A DNA stretch of 64,000 nucleotides from Bacteroidaceae bacterium (GCA_017535725.1 JAFXTO010000005.1:62001-126000), one strand, 5' to 3'; positions 8,751 to 17,264 are shown, counted from the stretch's first letter. Numbers and translations: made by a program. Notes: a model not told the origin generated them from the sequence alone.

Positions 8751-9749
8751 TTATGGGATTTTCTTGAGGATGGTTTCTCGGAGGAGGAGTTCGAGCAAGA
8801 GGAAGAGGCAGGCAAAGAGAGCGAAGGGGGCAAAAGCCTCGTAGCGTTTGGAATACTGCTTGACATTCATCTTCGTCTTCTCCAATTTGTCGATTTCTTG
8901 ATAGACCTCACGGAGTTTGGCGTTGTTGGTGGCCCGATAAAACTCACCATCGGTGGTTCGGGCTATGGAAGCAAGAGTCTTCTCGTCGATTTCTACAGGA
9001 ATGTTGATGTACTCAATACGACCGCCAACAGGATAAGGATAGCGGGCCGTACCGTTGGTTCCAACGCCAATGGTGTAAACACGGATGCCGAAGCTCTTGG
9101 CTATCTCGGCAGCAGTCTGCGGCGAGATGTCTCCAGCGTTGTTCGAGCCATCGGTCAAAAGGATGATGACCTTGGACTTGGCCTTGCTATCCTTCAACCG
9201 CGTGATGGCGTTGGCCAGTCCCATACCTATAGCGGTTCCATCATCCATGAGTCCCTGCTGCACCATATCACAGCTGACTCCTTGGAAAAGGTTCAGGAGG
9301 ACGGCATGATCGGTAGTCATGGGACATTGGGTGAAGGACTCGCCAGAGAAGATGGTGAGACCGATGTTATCATTCGGACGTCCGGCAATAAACTCTGCAG
9401 CAACCTTCTTGGCGGCTTCGATGCGGTTGGGACGTAAATCCTCGGCAAGCATGGAGGTGGAGATATCCACACAGAGCATGATGTCAATACCTTCGATGGT
9501 CTTGTCGCTCCAAGAATTGCTGGTCTGAGGACGACACAACACAAGAACTATCATCACGAAGGTGAGGCATCGCAGCAGGAAGGGCGCATGGACGAGATAC
9601 TGCTTGTAGGTCTTGGGTGCATGGCGAAAAGCCGTGGCCGAAGAGACTTGCAGAGTAGACTCACTGGTGCGGTGGCGCAGGACATACCATAATATATAAG
9701 GTATGAGCAGCAAAAGCAGCAGGAGGAAATATGGATTCGCGAGTTGCAT
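8751..9749 (-). CDS. batA: BatA, VWA-domain membrane protein
   Basis: A 332-residue member of the BatA family. An N-terminal membrane segment (YFLLLLLLLIPYILWYVL) is followed by a second helix near residue 60. The von Willebrand A domain has the MIDAS motif DISTS (MLCVDISTSMLAED), the T of GTAIG and LLTDGSNN. A C-terminal membrane anchor (FALFACLFLLLELLL) ends the protein. The MIDAS residues look intact, so metal-dependent binding of a partner is likely. It is four bases after the upstream membrane protein gene, within one operon. Confidence 0.95.
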   Translation of the reverse strand: MQLANPYFLLLLLLLIPYILWYVLRHRTSESTLQVSSATAFRHAPKTYKQYLVHAPFLLRCLTFVMIVLVLCRPQTSNSWSDKTIEGIDIMLCVDISTSMLAEDLRPNRIEAAKKVAAEFIAGRPNDNIGLTIFSGESFTQCPMTTDHAVLLNLFQGVSCDMVQQGLMDDGTAIGMGLANAITRLKDSKAKSKVIILLTDGSNNAGDISPQTAAEIAKSFGIRVYTIGVGTNGTARYPYPVGGRIEYINIPVEIDEKTLASIARTTDGEFYRATNNAKLREVYQEIDKLEKTKMNVKQYSKRYEAFAPFALFACLFLLLELLLRETILKKIP

Positions 9750-9753
9750 GGTG

Positions 9754-10839
9754 TTAACGGATGAGATCTATTGTGAGGTAGAGGGCGTAGGCGATGAGGA
9801 CAACAGCAATAGCAGCTATGACGCCCATAACAATCTTAAGGGTGAGTGAACGCTGCTGGCTTTGCTTCACTTCTTCCGGCACCTCGACGATTTCTGTGGG
9901 CTGATTCGGGTCTACCTCCACCTTCGTCTGGTTGATGAACTCGATGGCGCTGACGAGGTTGGCATCATTCTCTCCTGTGAGCGTAGTCCACTTGGCGAAC
10001 TTCACGAGGTCAGCAGTAGTGAAGAGCTGGCGCAACTCGGCCAATGCCTGTTCATCCTGCTCTTGAAGCAGACGTTCGATGATTTCGGAGGAAGTCATCT
10101 CAGTAGCATTGAAGCCAAAACGCTCCTTAATATAGGTGCGAAGGGTGTCGGTGAGCTGGGTGTAGTATTCCTTGCTGTCCTCTGATGTCCAGTTGCGTTC
10201 GCTCTTGATGCGCTCGATTTCGGTCATGGCAACCTGATGCGGTGGCAGTTTCAACTTACGACGAATAATCCGAATGAGGGGTTTATTCTCGCGCCAACGA
10301 CTATAGAGCCAGAGGAGGACGATAGCCAACAATTGGTTGATGACCACGAACCAGATGACGGGCTTCCAATCGTCCCAGGAAAATGGATTATTCTGAATAG
10401 TCTTAGGTGGGAAATACTGATCGTAGTCAACGGAAGTCGTATCAATATCAATCGTTAGCACTTTTAATGCCAGCTGCTTAGAATGATACTTCTCACCATC
10501 TACTTCAACCTCGAAGGGAGGCAGGAGCACGAAGGTAGAATCCCAGGCAGTAATGTTGTAACGCTGGAGTACCTGCATGCGTTTACCCTCATCGAGTAAG
10601 GTGGTATCTGTGCCTATGAGGTTCACGATTTCGACCTCTGGAGCCAGCGGCTGCATGGGCATGAAGTCAGGCATCTTGAGCTTCTGCTGGGCTCCACAAG
10701 TGACATCAAGGGTCAATTCCCGCTGTTCGCCTACGAGGAGAACAAGGGTGTCAATGCGAGCCTCGAAGATGACCTGCGACCACCCCATGAGCGGGAGGAA
10801 CAACAATAAGGATAAAATAATAAGCTTCTGTTTGGTCAT
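9754..10839 (-). CDS. Bat-operon membrane protein of unknown function
   Basis: A 361-residue protein with a signal peptide (MTKQKLIILSLLLFLPLMGWSQ). An extracytoplasmic beta-rich region (25-165) is followed by a transmembrane helix (VIWFVVINQLLAIVLLWLY, about 165-185). The cytoplasmic helical region contains KLPPHQVAMTEIERIKSE and FGFNATEMTSSEIIERL, and a C-terminal helix (IVMGVIAAIAVVLIAYALYL) ends it. The topology is like DUF4381-type proteins that sit between DUF58 and VWA genes in related operons; that homology is inferred from layout. It overlaps the DUF58 stop by 4 bases, which implies translational coupling. Confidence 0.8.
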   Translation of the reverse strand: MTKQKLIILSLLLFLPLMGWSQVIFEARIDTLVLLVGEQRELTLDVTCGAQQKLKMPDFMPMQPLAPEVEIVNLIGTDTTLLDEGKRMQVLQRYNITAWDSTFVLLPPFEVEVDGEKYHSKQLALKVLTIDIDTTSVDYDQYFPPKTIQNNPFSWDDWKPVIWFVVINQLLAIVLLWLYSRWRENKPLIRIIRRKLKLPPHQVAMTEIERIKSERNWTSEDSKEYYTQLTDTLRTYIKERFGFNATEMTSSEIIERLLQEQDEQALAELRQLFTTADLVKFAKWTTLTGENDANLVSAIEFINQTKVEVDPNQPTEIVEVPEEVKQSQQRSLTLKIVMGVIAAIAVVLIAYALYLTIDLIR

Positions 10840-11729
10840 GATCTTTGTGCGAATAAGCTGCGTAGGGCAGCAACATAGTCTTGATCAGTCCGGACGCTGA
10901 CGTGGTCCACATTGCTTCGGGAGAAAATGTCGGCCAGACGACTGGTATGTTCATGCCACCAGCGAGCCTGGGCAGCACGCACCTTGCGGCTGGAGGTGTC
11001 TATCCACTGGAGGTGTCCCGTCTCGGCATCCTTCACGCGCATCAGTCCCACATCGGGCAATTCTGCAATACGGCGGTCGTAGACCTGAATGGCCACAACG
11101 TCGTGCTTTCGGTTAGCGATTGTCAGGGGTTGTCGGAAGTCGCGTTCGTCGATGAAATCGCTCAGCAGGAAGCAGGTGCAGCGTCGCTTGATGACCTGTG
11201 TGAGGTACTCCACGGCCTGCTGGATGTTCGTCCGCTGGCTTTCGGGCTTGAAGTCCAGGAGCTCGCGGATGATGTAGAGGATGTGCTTGCGGCCTTTCTT
11301 CGGCGGGATGAACTTCTCGATGCGGTCGGAGAAGAAGATGACTCCGATCTTGTCGTTGTTCTGTATGGCGCTGAAGGCCAGCGTGGCTCCAATCTCGGCT
11401 ACCATATCGCGCTTGGTCTGCACAGACGTTCCGAAGTCCAAGCTACCACTGACGTCCACGAGTAACATGACGGTCAGCTCACGCTCCTCCTCGAAAACCT
11501 TGATATAGGGTTTGTTGAAGCGCGCGGTGACATTCCACTCGATGTCGCGGATGTCGTCGCCATACTGATACTCACGGACTTCGCTGAAGGCCATGCCACG
11601 TCCCTTGAAGGCAGAGTGATACTCGCCTGCAAAGATGTTAGCAGAAAGACCACGGGTCTTGATTTCTATCTGTCGGACCCGCTTCAGCAATTCTGATGTT
11701 TCCACTTCTTCAATATTACGATTTAACAA
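10836..11729 (-). CDS. DUF58 domain protein of the MoxR/Bat cluster
   Basis: A 297-residue soluble protein of the DUF58 family, typical partner of MoxR ATPases. The family signature is seen in GRGMAFSEVREYQYGDDIRDIEWNV (first 20: GRGMAFSEVREYQYGDDIRD). A divergent VWA-like fold follows, with LLVDVSGSLDFG, and FFSDRIEKFIPPKKG further on. It is transcribed after moxR and before the membrane protein gene, with which it overlaps by 4 bases. The role in the Bat system is probably as adaptor between the ATPase and the membrane VWA proteins; this is inference from gene order. Confidence 0.93.
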   Translation of the reverse strand: MLNRNIEEVETSELLKRVRQIEIKTRGLSANIFAGEYHSAFKGRGMAFSEVREYQYGDDIRDIEWNVTARFNKPYIKVFEEERELTVMLLVDVSGSLDFGTSVQTKRDMVAEIGATLAFSAIQNNDKIGVIFFSDRIEKFIPPKKGRKHILYIIRELLDFKPESQRTNIQQAVEYLTQVIKRRCTCFLLSDFIDERDFRQPLTIANRKHDVVAIQVYDRRIAELPDVGLMRVKDAETGHLQWIDTSSRKVRAAQARWWHEHTSRLADIFSRSNVDHVSVRTDQDYVAALRSLFAQRS

Positions 11730-11794
11730 TTTTATATTTAATGATTTATGCTGCTATAGAAATCCATAAATCCTTAAATCATCAAATCATCAAA

Positions 11795-12790
11795 TTAGGG
11801 TACTTCGACCTTATTGAGAATCTTCGATACGATTTCGTCGGCTGTAACGTTATTGGCTTCTGCCTCGTAGGTGAGGCCGATGCGGTGGCGGAGTACATCG
11901 TGAGCCACAGCACGAACGTCCTCTGGGATGACATAGCCGCGACGCTTGATGAAGGCGTAGGCACGGGCCGCAAGGGCGAGATTGATGCTGGCACGAGGCG
12001 AGCCACCGAACTCGATGAAGTCCTTGATGTCCTTCAGGCCGTAGTTCTCGGGGAAACGGGTGGCAAAGACAATGTCCGTGATGTACTGCTCAATCTTCTC
12101 GTCGAGGTAGACCTGACGGACGACCTCACGTGCCTCCATGATTTCCTTGGTAGAAAGGACGGGGCGCACGGCCTGACGCTGACCGCTGATGTTCTGGCGG
12201 ATGATTTTCTTCTCTTCCTCAAGCTTGGGATAGCTGATGACGACCTTCAGCATGAAGCGGTCTACTTGTGCTTCAGGCAGGGGGTAGGTACCTTCCTGCT
12301 CGATGGGGTTCTGGGTAGCGAGCACGAGGAAGGGTGACGGCAACTGGAAAGTCTGCTTGCCGATGGTGACCTCACGCTCCTGCATAGCCTCGAGGAGAGC
12401 ACTCTGTACCTTGGCGGGTGCACGGTTGATTTCATCGGCAAGGACGAAGTTCGCAAAGACGGGTCCTTGTTCCACCATGAAGCGCTCGTCCTTCTGAGAA
12501 TAGATCATGGTGCCGGTGACGTCAGCTGGGAGCAGGTCGGGAGTGAACTGAATGCGGCTGAACTTGGCGTCGATGAGCTGAGCCAAAGTCTTGATGGCTA
12601 GGGTCTTGGCGAGACCCGGAACGCCTTCGAGAAGAACGTGGCCGTCGGAGAGGAGGCCGATAAGGAGGGACTCAACGAGGTGACGCTGGCCAACGATGGT
12701 CTGATCCATGCCGGTCATAAGATTGGTGACGAATGCACTCTGGCGTTCTATACGCTCATTGAGTTCGCGGATGTCGATTGATTCTGCCAT
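11795..12790 (-). CDS. moxR: MoxR-family AAA+ ATPase
   Basis: A 331-residue AAA+ ATPase. Walker A is GVPGLAKT (near residue 57), Walker B is VLADEINRAP, and sensor 1 is VLATQNPIEQEGTYPLPEAQ. The C-terminal lid domain includes LALAARAYAFIKRRGYVIPEDV. MoxR enzymes act as chaperone-like remodelers for VWA-domain proteins. It is the first gene of the Bat cluster (moxR, DUF58, membrane protein, batA, batB-C, batD, batE, PAP2). A 65-bp AT-rich spacer separates it from DUF58. Confidence 0.96.
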   Translation of the reverse strand: MAESIDIRELNERIERQSAFVTNLMTGMDQTIVGQRHLVESLLIGLLSDGHVLLEGVPGLAKTLAIKTLAQLIDAKFSRIQFTPDLLPADVTGTMIYSQKDERFMVEQGPVFANFVLADEINRAPAKVQSALLEAMQEREVTIGKQTFQLPSPFLVLATQNPIEQEGTYPLPEAQVDRFMLKVVISYPKLEEEKKIIRQNISGQRQAVRPVLSTKEIMEAREVVRQVYLDEKIEQYITDIVFATRFPENYGLKDIKDFIEFGGSPRASINLALAARAYAFIKRRGYVIPEDVRAVAHDVLRHRIGLTYEAEANNVTADEIVSKILNKVEVP

Positions 12791-12834
12791 TTTGGGAATA
12801 TGTTTTTTAAAAGTTAACTTTTTCTATAGTAAGG

Positions 12835-14208
12835 TTATTTCTTTCGGAGTTCAGGGATGCGCAGTTCCTTGTTGAGGGAAACGACGTTCGGGTTCTTGAT
12901 GTCGTTCATCACACAAATATAAGGTACGAAGTCCTTACTCTTATAGTATTTCAAGGAGAAATTGAGGAGGGTGCACCCTGGTTTCATGATTTCGGTGCCC
13001 TTGATGCCGACAATCCAATACTCACCGCCTTCGAGCTGAGGATAGGCCAGCGTCTCGGAGGGTGCAGGCTTGGAAACAGGGGATGTCTGTTTTGCAAGGT
13101 TTGAAGCTCCTTGCTGAGTGGAGTCGGAAGAAGAGGGAGCATCGGAAGCCATTGCTGGATTCTCGGATGCAGGTTCTGCCTTTGCTGGTGTCTGGGTTTG
13201 TGTGGAAGCCTCTGTTTCCTCGGACGTCAACAAGAAGGGAAGAGCGAGGGGACGAAGGTAGCCAACGAGGTAACCGACGAGGAAGAAGAAGAGGGCAAAT
13301 AAGCACATGCAGCAGATAGAACCAAAGCCGTGGCGGGATGAGGGGGGAGCCGGGGGGGCGTCAGTGGTTTCCTCATCGGGGAGGGGACCCGAGGCTAAAG
13401 CCTCGTGCACTTTGGCCTCTGTTTGTGTTTCGTGAATTTCCTCGATGGAGGGAGTTTCTTCAACGGAGGGAGTTTCCTCAACGGAAAGAGTTTCTTCAAC
13501 GGAGGGAGTTTCTTCGATGGCGGGAGTTTCCTCGATGGAAGAAGTTTCCTCAATGGAAGGAGTTTCCTCAACGGAAGGAGTTTCCTCGATGGAGGGAGTT
13601 TCCTCGACGGAGGGAGTTTCTTCAACGGAGGGAGTTTCTTCAACGGAGGGAGTTTCCTCGACGGAGGGAGTTTCTTCAACGGAAGGAATTTCCTCAACGG
13701 AAGGAGTTTCCTCAATGGATGAAGTTTCCTCGATGGAAGGAGCTTCTTCAACGGAAGGAGTTTCTTCGAGGGAGGGAGTTTCCTCGGTTATGGGGATGTC
13801 CTCAGAAGAAGGGGTGTTCTCGATATTAGAAGGAGGGAGGGGGGATGCAGAGAGATCCAGCGAATTGAGTTCCTCAAGGTCGAGTTCATCGTTGAGAACT
13901 ACGGTATCAAATTCCGCAAAAGGCTTGTTAACGGCATCCCGAAGGACGGCATCGGGAGTGAAGGACACCTTAGTATGTCCAGCTATCTGGATGCGAGAAC
14001 CATCAACAATGCTCACGCTCTCGCGGGCTTCCACCCCTATGACCTTGAAAGTTCCGAAACCGCGCACCTTCACGATTCTCTCGCGAACAAGTCCTTCCTG
14101 AATGGTTTCAAAGAAGAGACGGACAAAGGTTGTTGCTTCATTATAGGAGACATTCGAACGGCGAACCAGCGCCTGAGCGATGTCCATGATGGTGAATTTG
14201 GCGTCCAT
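12835..14208 (-). CDS. HU-domain protein with acidic repeat linker, TM helix and LysM-like tail
   Basis: A 457-residue protein with unusual architecture. Residues 1-95 are an HU/IHF-like DNA-binding domain (MDIAQALVRRSNVSYNEATTF, with VRGFGTFKVIGVEA). Residues about 125-265 are a linker made of an 18-bp repeat read as (S[VI]EETP)n. A hydrophobic segment at about 297-327 (CLFALFFFLVGYLVGYL) should span the membrane. After a Ser/Thr/Pro/Ala-rich stretch, residues about 405-454 look LysM-like (TLLNFSLKYYKSKDFVPYI, then NPNVVSLNKELRIPEL). DNA could thus be held on the inner face and peptidoglycan on the outer; this is inference. It starts 2 bases after the HU gene stop. The N-terminal HU basic arm is less basic than in classical HU. 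Confidence 0.85.
   Translation of the reverse strand: MDAKFTIMDIAQALVRRSNVSYNEATTFVRLFFETIQEGLVRERIVKVRGFGTFKVIGVEARESVSIVDGSRIQIAGHTKVSFTPDAVLRDAVNKPFAEFDTVVLNDELDLEELNSLDLSASPLPPSNIENTPSSEDIPITEETPSLEETPSVEEAPSIEETSSIEETPSVEEIPSVEETPSVEETPSVEETPSVEETPSVEETPSIEETPSVEETPSIEETSSIEETPAIEETPSVEETLSVEETPSVEETPSIEEIHETQTEAKVHEALASGPLPDEETTDAPPAPPSSRHGFGSICCMCLFALFFFLVGYLVGYLRPLALPFLLTSEETEASTQTQTPAKAEPASENPAMASDAPSSSDSTQQGASNLAKQTSPVSKPAPSETLAYPQLEGGEYWIVGIKGTEIMKPGCTLLNFSLKYYKSKDFVPYICVMNDIKNPNVVSLNKELRIPELRKK
13440..13795 (-). repeat. 18-bp coding tandem repeat in the HU-LysM linker
   Basis: About 20 units of 18 bp, each read as six residues of the type SVEETP or SIEETP. Most differences between units are V/I codons and silent changes. 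The copy number is likely to vary between strains. The repeat is coding and the units touch without spacers, so it is not a CRISPR array. Confidence 0.9.
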
Positions 14209-14210
14209 GA

Positions 14211-14495
14211 CTACTGCTCACCTCCTTCCTGTATGCTGTCCTTCATCGAAGTGCTGGGCTTGAATGAGAGTGTAAGCTTGGGCGGTACAAGCAGACGCTG
14301 ACCGTTGGGACTGACGATGATTCGCTCCAGTTTCTTCCGGACTTCGAAGGCACCAAAACCCTGAACAGACAGGGAATCGCCATCCTCGAAGCGGGTCGTG
14401 AGTTCCGCCAGGAGATTGCTGACCAAGGCCTGCGTGTTCTTCGCAGAGAGGGAAGTCCGCTGGGAGAGGGCTGAAATGAATTCTTTATGGTTCAT
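14211..14495 (-). CDS. HU-family DNA-binding protein
   Basis: A 94-residue HU/IHF-like protein. It has the N-terminal helical dimer part (MNHKEFISALSQRTSLSAKN), the LSVQGFGAFEVRKK turn, and a short beta-arm region where the usual RNP motif is SPNGQRL, followed by VPPKLTLSFKPS. It lies 15 bases after rimO and directly before the HU-LysM gene. The pair rimO-HU-HU/LysM probably forms one transcript with ftsY upstream. The two HU domains may form a heterodimer; this is inference. Confidence 0.93.
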   Translation of the reverse strand: MNHKEFISALSQRTSLSAKNTQALVSNLLAELTTRFEDGDSLSVQGFGAFEVRKKLERIIVSPNGQRLLVPPKLTLSFKPSTSMKDSIQEGGEQ

Positions 14496-14510
14496 GCTGT
14501 TGATGGAAAT

Positions 14511-16046
14511 TTAGATGGATTCTTTCAGGGGAAGGGCATAGAGGTCGAAATCATCAGAGGAAGTGATTCGGACGTCATAAAAATGGCCGAGATGGAGGGG
14601 AACTCCAGCGAGGGAAGCATCAGACTGCAACCCGGACGGAGAGGAGGAGAAAATGCCCTCAGGAGCCACTTCAGGCATAGCAATCGGGATGAGGACTTCG
14701 GGATCCACTTCGGGGGAGTCGAACTGGGTGCGGCCAATGTAGTAGTCACCTTCTATACGATCGATGACGACACGCTGGATTGTGCCGACCTTAGCTTCCT
14801 GCACTTCGGCGGAGATGCGTTGTTGGAGACGCATGAGGCGGGATAGGCGCTGCTGCTTGACATCATCCGGGATGTCATCAGAATAGGCCTGAGCGCTGTG
14901 CGTTCCTTCCTCTTCAGAGTAAGCAAAGGCACCCATGCGCTCGAAGCGCGCCCAACGGGTGAAGTCCATGAGTTCCTGGAAGGCTTCCTCCGTCTCGCCC
15001 GGATGACCGACCATGAGGGTAGTACGCAGGTGGAGTTCAGGAACTTCGCTGCGAAGGCGCTCCACAAAGGCATAGGTTTGTTGCTTGGTGATATGGCGAC
15101 GCATGGCGGTCAGGACGGGATCAGCGATATGCTGAAGGGCGATGTCGAGGTAGCGGCAGATGTTGTCGTGGCGGTTCATCACGGGAAGTAGTTCCCAAGG
15201 GAAATCTGTGGGATAACCGTAATGGAGACGAATCCAGCGGACACCCTCGATGTCAGCCATGCGATCAATAAGGTCGGCTATTGCCCGGCGACGATAGAGG
15301 TCGAGGCCGTAGTAGGTGAGTTCCTGTGCGATGATGTTGAATTCCTTAACTCCCGAGGCCACGAGTTGCCGGACTTCATCGAGGATATCCTCCATGGGGC
15401 GGCTCTGGTGGGGACCGGTGATGAGGGGGATGGCGCAATAGGAACAGCGACGGTCACAGCCTTCGGAGATTTTCACGTAGGCATAGTGAGAGGGGGTGGT
15501 GATGATGCGGCCGGGGGTGAGGGCGTCGTCCCAGGCGTGGCCGAGATCAGCGAGGAGGCGTGGCCAGTCAAACTTGCCGTACCAGCCGTCAACCTCGGGG
15601 ATTTCAGCTTGAAGTTCTGCGAGGTAGCGCTGAGAGAGGCAGCCCATGACATAGAGGCGGCGGAGTGGATACATCCCGTCGGGAAAACCGCCGGGCACCA
15701 ACCCAGAAGAGGAGGAAGGGAGAGAAGAGGAGGAAGAAGCAAAGGAGGAAGAAGACGAAGGAGAGGCGATCTCTTTTCGCTGACCTTGCTGGAGAATCAT
15801 ATTGATACTTTCCTCCTTGGCGTCGCCGATAAAGCCGCAGGTATTGATGATGCAGATGTCACCGCGACAGACCTCTGGGTCATGGGTCACGGTGTAGCCG
15901 GCATGACGCAACTGTGCCATTAGACGCTCGGAATCAACGAGATTCTTGGAGCATCCCATGGTAAGGATATCAATAGAAGACCCACCCCCTGCACTCCTTT
16001 TCCGGGAGCGAGCTGAATGTCTTGCCGTTATAGAGGAATGAGTCAT
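14511..16046 (-). CDS. rimO: Ribosomal protein S12 methylthiotransferase RimO, with repeat-derived N-terminus and Ser-rich insert
   Basis: Radical-SAM enzyme that adds a methylthio group to Asp88 of ribosomal protein S12. The N-terminal UPF0004 domain starts at DILTMGCSKNLVDSE. The radical-SAM cluster motif is CDRRCSYC in SEGCDRRCSYCAIP, and a C-terminal TRAM domain ends the protein. Two oddities are seen. The first 27 residues before DILTMGCSKN are encoded largely by a palindromic element (15973-16018, read HSARSRKRSAGGGS), with no alternative ATG downstream. A 30-residue insert after QRKE, rich in Ser and ending GLVPGGFPDG, lies in the UPF0004 domain just before the third cluster Cys (VMGCLSQRYL). 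ATG 16046 is preferred over an upstream TTG at 16058. Confidence 0.96.
   Translation of the reverse strand: MTHSSITARHSARSRKRSAGGGSSIDILTMGCSKNLVDSERLMAQLRHAGYTVTHDPEVCRGDICIINTCGFIGDAKEESINMILQQGQRKEIASPSSSSSFASSSSSLPSSSSGLVPGGFPDGMYPLRRLYVMGCLSQRYLAELQAEIPEVDGWYGKFDWPRLLADLGHAWDDALTPGRIITTPSHYAYVKISEGCDRRCSYCAIPLITGPHQSRPMEDILDEVRQLVASGVKEFNIIAQELTYYGLDLYRRRAIADLIDRMADIEGVRWIRLHYGYPTDFPWELLPVMNRHDNICRYLDIALQHIADPVLTAMRRHITKQQTYAFVERLRSEVPELHLRTTLMVGHPGETEEAFQELMDFTRWARFERMGAFAYSEEEGTHSAQAYSDDIPDDVKQQRLSRLMRLQQRISAEVQEAKVGTIQRVVIDRIEGDYYIGRTQFDSPEVDPEVLIPIAMPEVAPEGIFSSSPSGLQSDASLAGVPLHLGHFYDVRITSSDDFDLYALPLKESI
15675..15695 (-). repeat. 21-nt in-frame hairpin inside rimO
   Basis: On the coding strand, arms CCCGGCGG and CCGACGGG pair with one G-A mismatch around loop TTTTC. 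It is read PGGFPDG. It directly follows a pyrimidine-rich Ser-coding tract. Same family as 26798, 33962 and 45871. Confidence 0.75.
15973..16018 (-). repeat. GC-rich palindromic element, copy 1 (start of rimO)
   Basis: Read on the minus strand it starts CATTCAGCTC and ends GGGTGGGTCTTCTA, with a central imperfect palindrome CTCCCggaaAAGGAG. It aligns along its length with the copy at 46308-46352. It lies wholly inside the translated start of rimO. Confidence 0.7.
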
Positions 16047-16082
16047 ATTAATTAACAATTAGTGTTACATTCAAATTCGTTC

Positions 16083-16130
16083 TTGATGGCAACCTCCGTC
16101 CCTATAAAGGAGGGTGAAGAACGGGTCGTT
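16083..16130 (-). repeat. GC-rich palindromic element, degenerate copy after ftsY stop
   Basis: Directly downstream of the ftsY stop codon; imperfect arms ACCCTCC and GGAGGTT flank a TTTATAGGGAC centre. Together with the copy at 15973 it spans the ftsY-rimO junction in the same arrangement as at map-tsaD and SSS-epimerase. Similarity is weaker than for the other copies. Confidence 0.45.
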
Positions 16131-17093
16131 TTATTCTCCAAACAAGCTATTCACGAAATCCTTACGGTTGAATGGTTGGAGGTCTTCCATGCCTTCGCCA
16201 AGTCCGATGTAGCGAACAGGAATCTTGAACTGGTCGGAGATACCGAGCACTACCCCACCCTTGGCGGTGCCGTCAAGTTTGGTAATGGCGAGAGAAGTAA
16301 CATCGGTGGCTGCGGTGAACTGACGCGCTTGCTCGAAGGCATTCTGCCCAGTACTGCCATCAAGCACAAGCATAACATCGTGCGGGGCTTCGGGCACAAC
16401 CTTCTGCATAACACGCTTGATTTTCGAGAGTTCGTCCATGAGCCCTTTCTTGTTATGCAGTCGTCCGGCGGTGTCAATAAGCACGACGTCAACGTCGTTG
16501 GCCACCGCACTGCTGAGGGTGTCGAATGCTACACTGGCCGGGTCACTGCCCATCTGCTGTTTTACTACGGGCACTCCAACTCGCTCGCCCCAGATGACTA
16601 TTTGCTCCACGGCAGCGGCTCGGAAGGTGTCGGCGGCGCCGAGCATCACCTTCAGGCCAGCCTGCTTGAACTGCCAAGCAAGCTTACCGATGGTGGTGGT
16701 CTTACCTACCCCGTTGACCCCCACAATCATGATGACGTATGGTTTCTTACCTTCGGGAATCTGGAACCCCTCGGTGTCACCCGTATTGTTCTCCGTCAGC
16801 AGTGCTGCAATCTCGTCGCGCAAGATGTGCTGCAGCTCGCTGGTGCCAATGTATTTATCTCGAGCAACGCGTTGCTCTATTCTCTGGATGATAGCGAGAG
16901 TGGTGTCCACACCCACGTCGGATGTCACAAGCACCTCTTCGAGATCGTCGAGCACAGCATCGTCCACTTTACTCTTACCGGCCACAGCGCGTGCAAGTTT
17001 CCCAAAGAAACTCTCCTTGGTTTTTTCGAGTCCGCGGTCCAGCGTCTCTTTCTGTTGTTCCCGATTACGGGAAAAGAAGTTGAAAAATCCCAT
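16131..17093 (-). CDS. ftsY: Signal recognition particle receptor FtsY
   Basis: A 320-residue SRP-type GTPase that receives ribosome-nascent chain complexes at the membrane. The N domain (helical) is followed by the NG GTPase: G1 GVNGVGKTTTIGKLA, DTFRAAAVEQ, G3 DTAGR, and G4 TKLDGTAKGG. The start was set at ATG 17093 (MGFFNFFSRN), the usual short Bacteroidetes FtsY start. The frame remains open upstream, but that stretch holds the promoter and a palindrome. A promoter with 20-base spacing precedes it. It is followed by rimO. Confidence 0.97.
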   Translation of the reverse strand: MGFFNFFSRNREQQKETLDRGLEKTKESFFGKLARAVAGKSKVDDAVLDDLEEVLVTSDVGVDTTLAIIQRIEQRVARDKYIGTSELQHILRDEIAALLTENNTGDTEGFQIPEGKKPYVIMIVGVNGVGKTTTIGKLAWQFKQAGLKVMLGAADTFRAAAVEQIVIWGERVGVPVVKQQMGSDPASVAFDTLSSAVANDVDVVLIDTAGRLHNKKGLMDELSKIKRVMQKVVPEAPHDVMLVLDGSTGQNAFEQARQFTAATDVTSLAITKLDGTAKGGVVLGISDQFKIPVRYIGLGEGMEDLQPFNRKDFVNSLFGE

Positions 17094-17115
17094 AGCTATT
17101 TCATTTTTGCGGGTG

Positions 17116-17147
17116 CAAAGGTACTGCTTTTTTCCGAAACCACCAAA
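17116..17147 (-). promoter_or_regulatory. Promoter of ftsY
   Basis: Minus strand: -33 TTTG (17144-17147), 20-base spacer, -7 TACCTTTG (17116-17123). The leader to ATG 17093 would be under 20 nt. Confidence 0.75.
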
Positions 17148-17150
17148 TTT

Positions 17151-17170
17151 AGCCCCCCTTTTAGGGGGGT
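17151..17170. repeat. Short GC palindrome upstream of ftsY
   Basis: Arms of six C and six G around TTTTA, directly upstream of the ftsY -33 box, followed by GGATTAAG. It resembles the core of the palindrome family (compare CCCTCCCTAAAAGGGAGGG at 49428) and may be a decayed member. Confidence 0.5.
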
Positions 17171-17264
17171 GGATTAAGACTGATTTAACCATGTTAACAT
17201 TTTGAGTCACTTTACAGGGGCATACGCAGGTGTTAACAAAGTGGAAGTATGGCTCTACAGAAAA

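Noticed and set aside
13437..13795. CRISPR-like array
   Set aside because: The 18-bp units are contiguous without unique spacers and code a (SVEETP)n linker.
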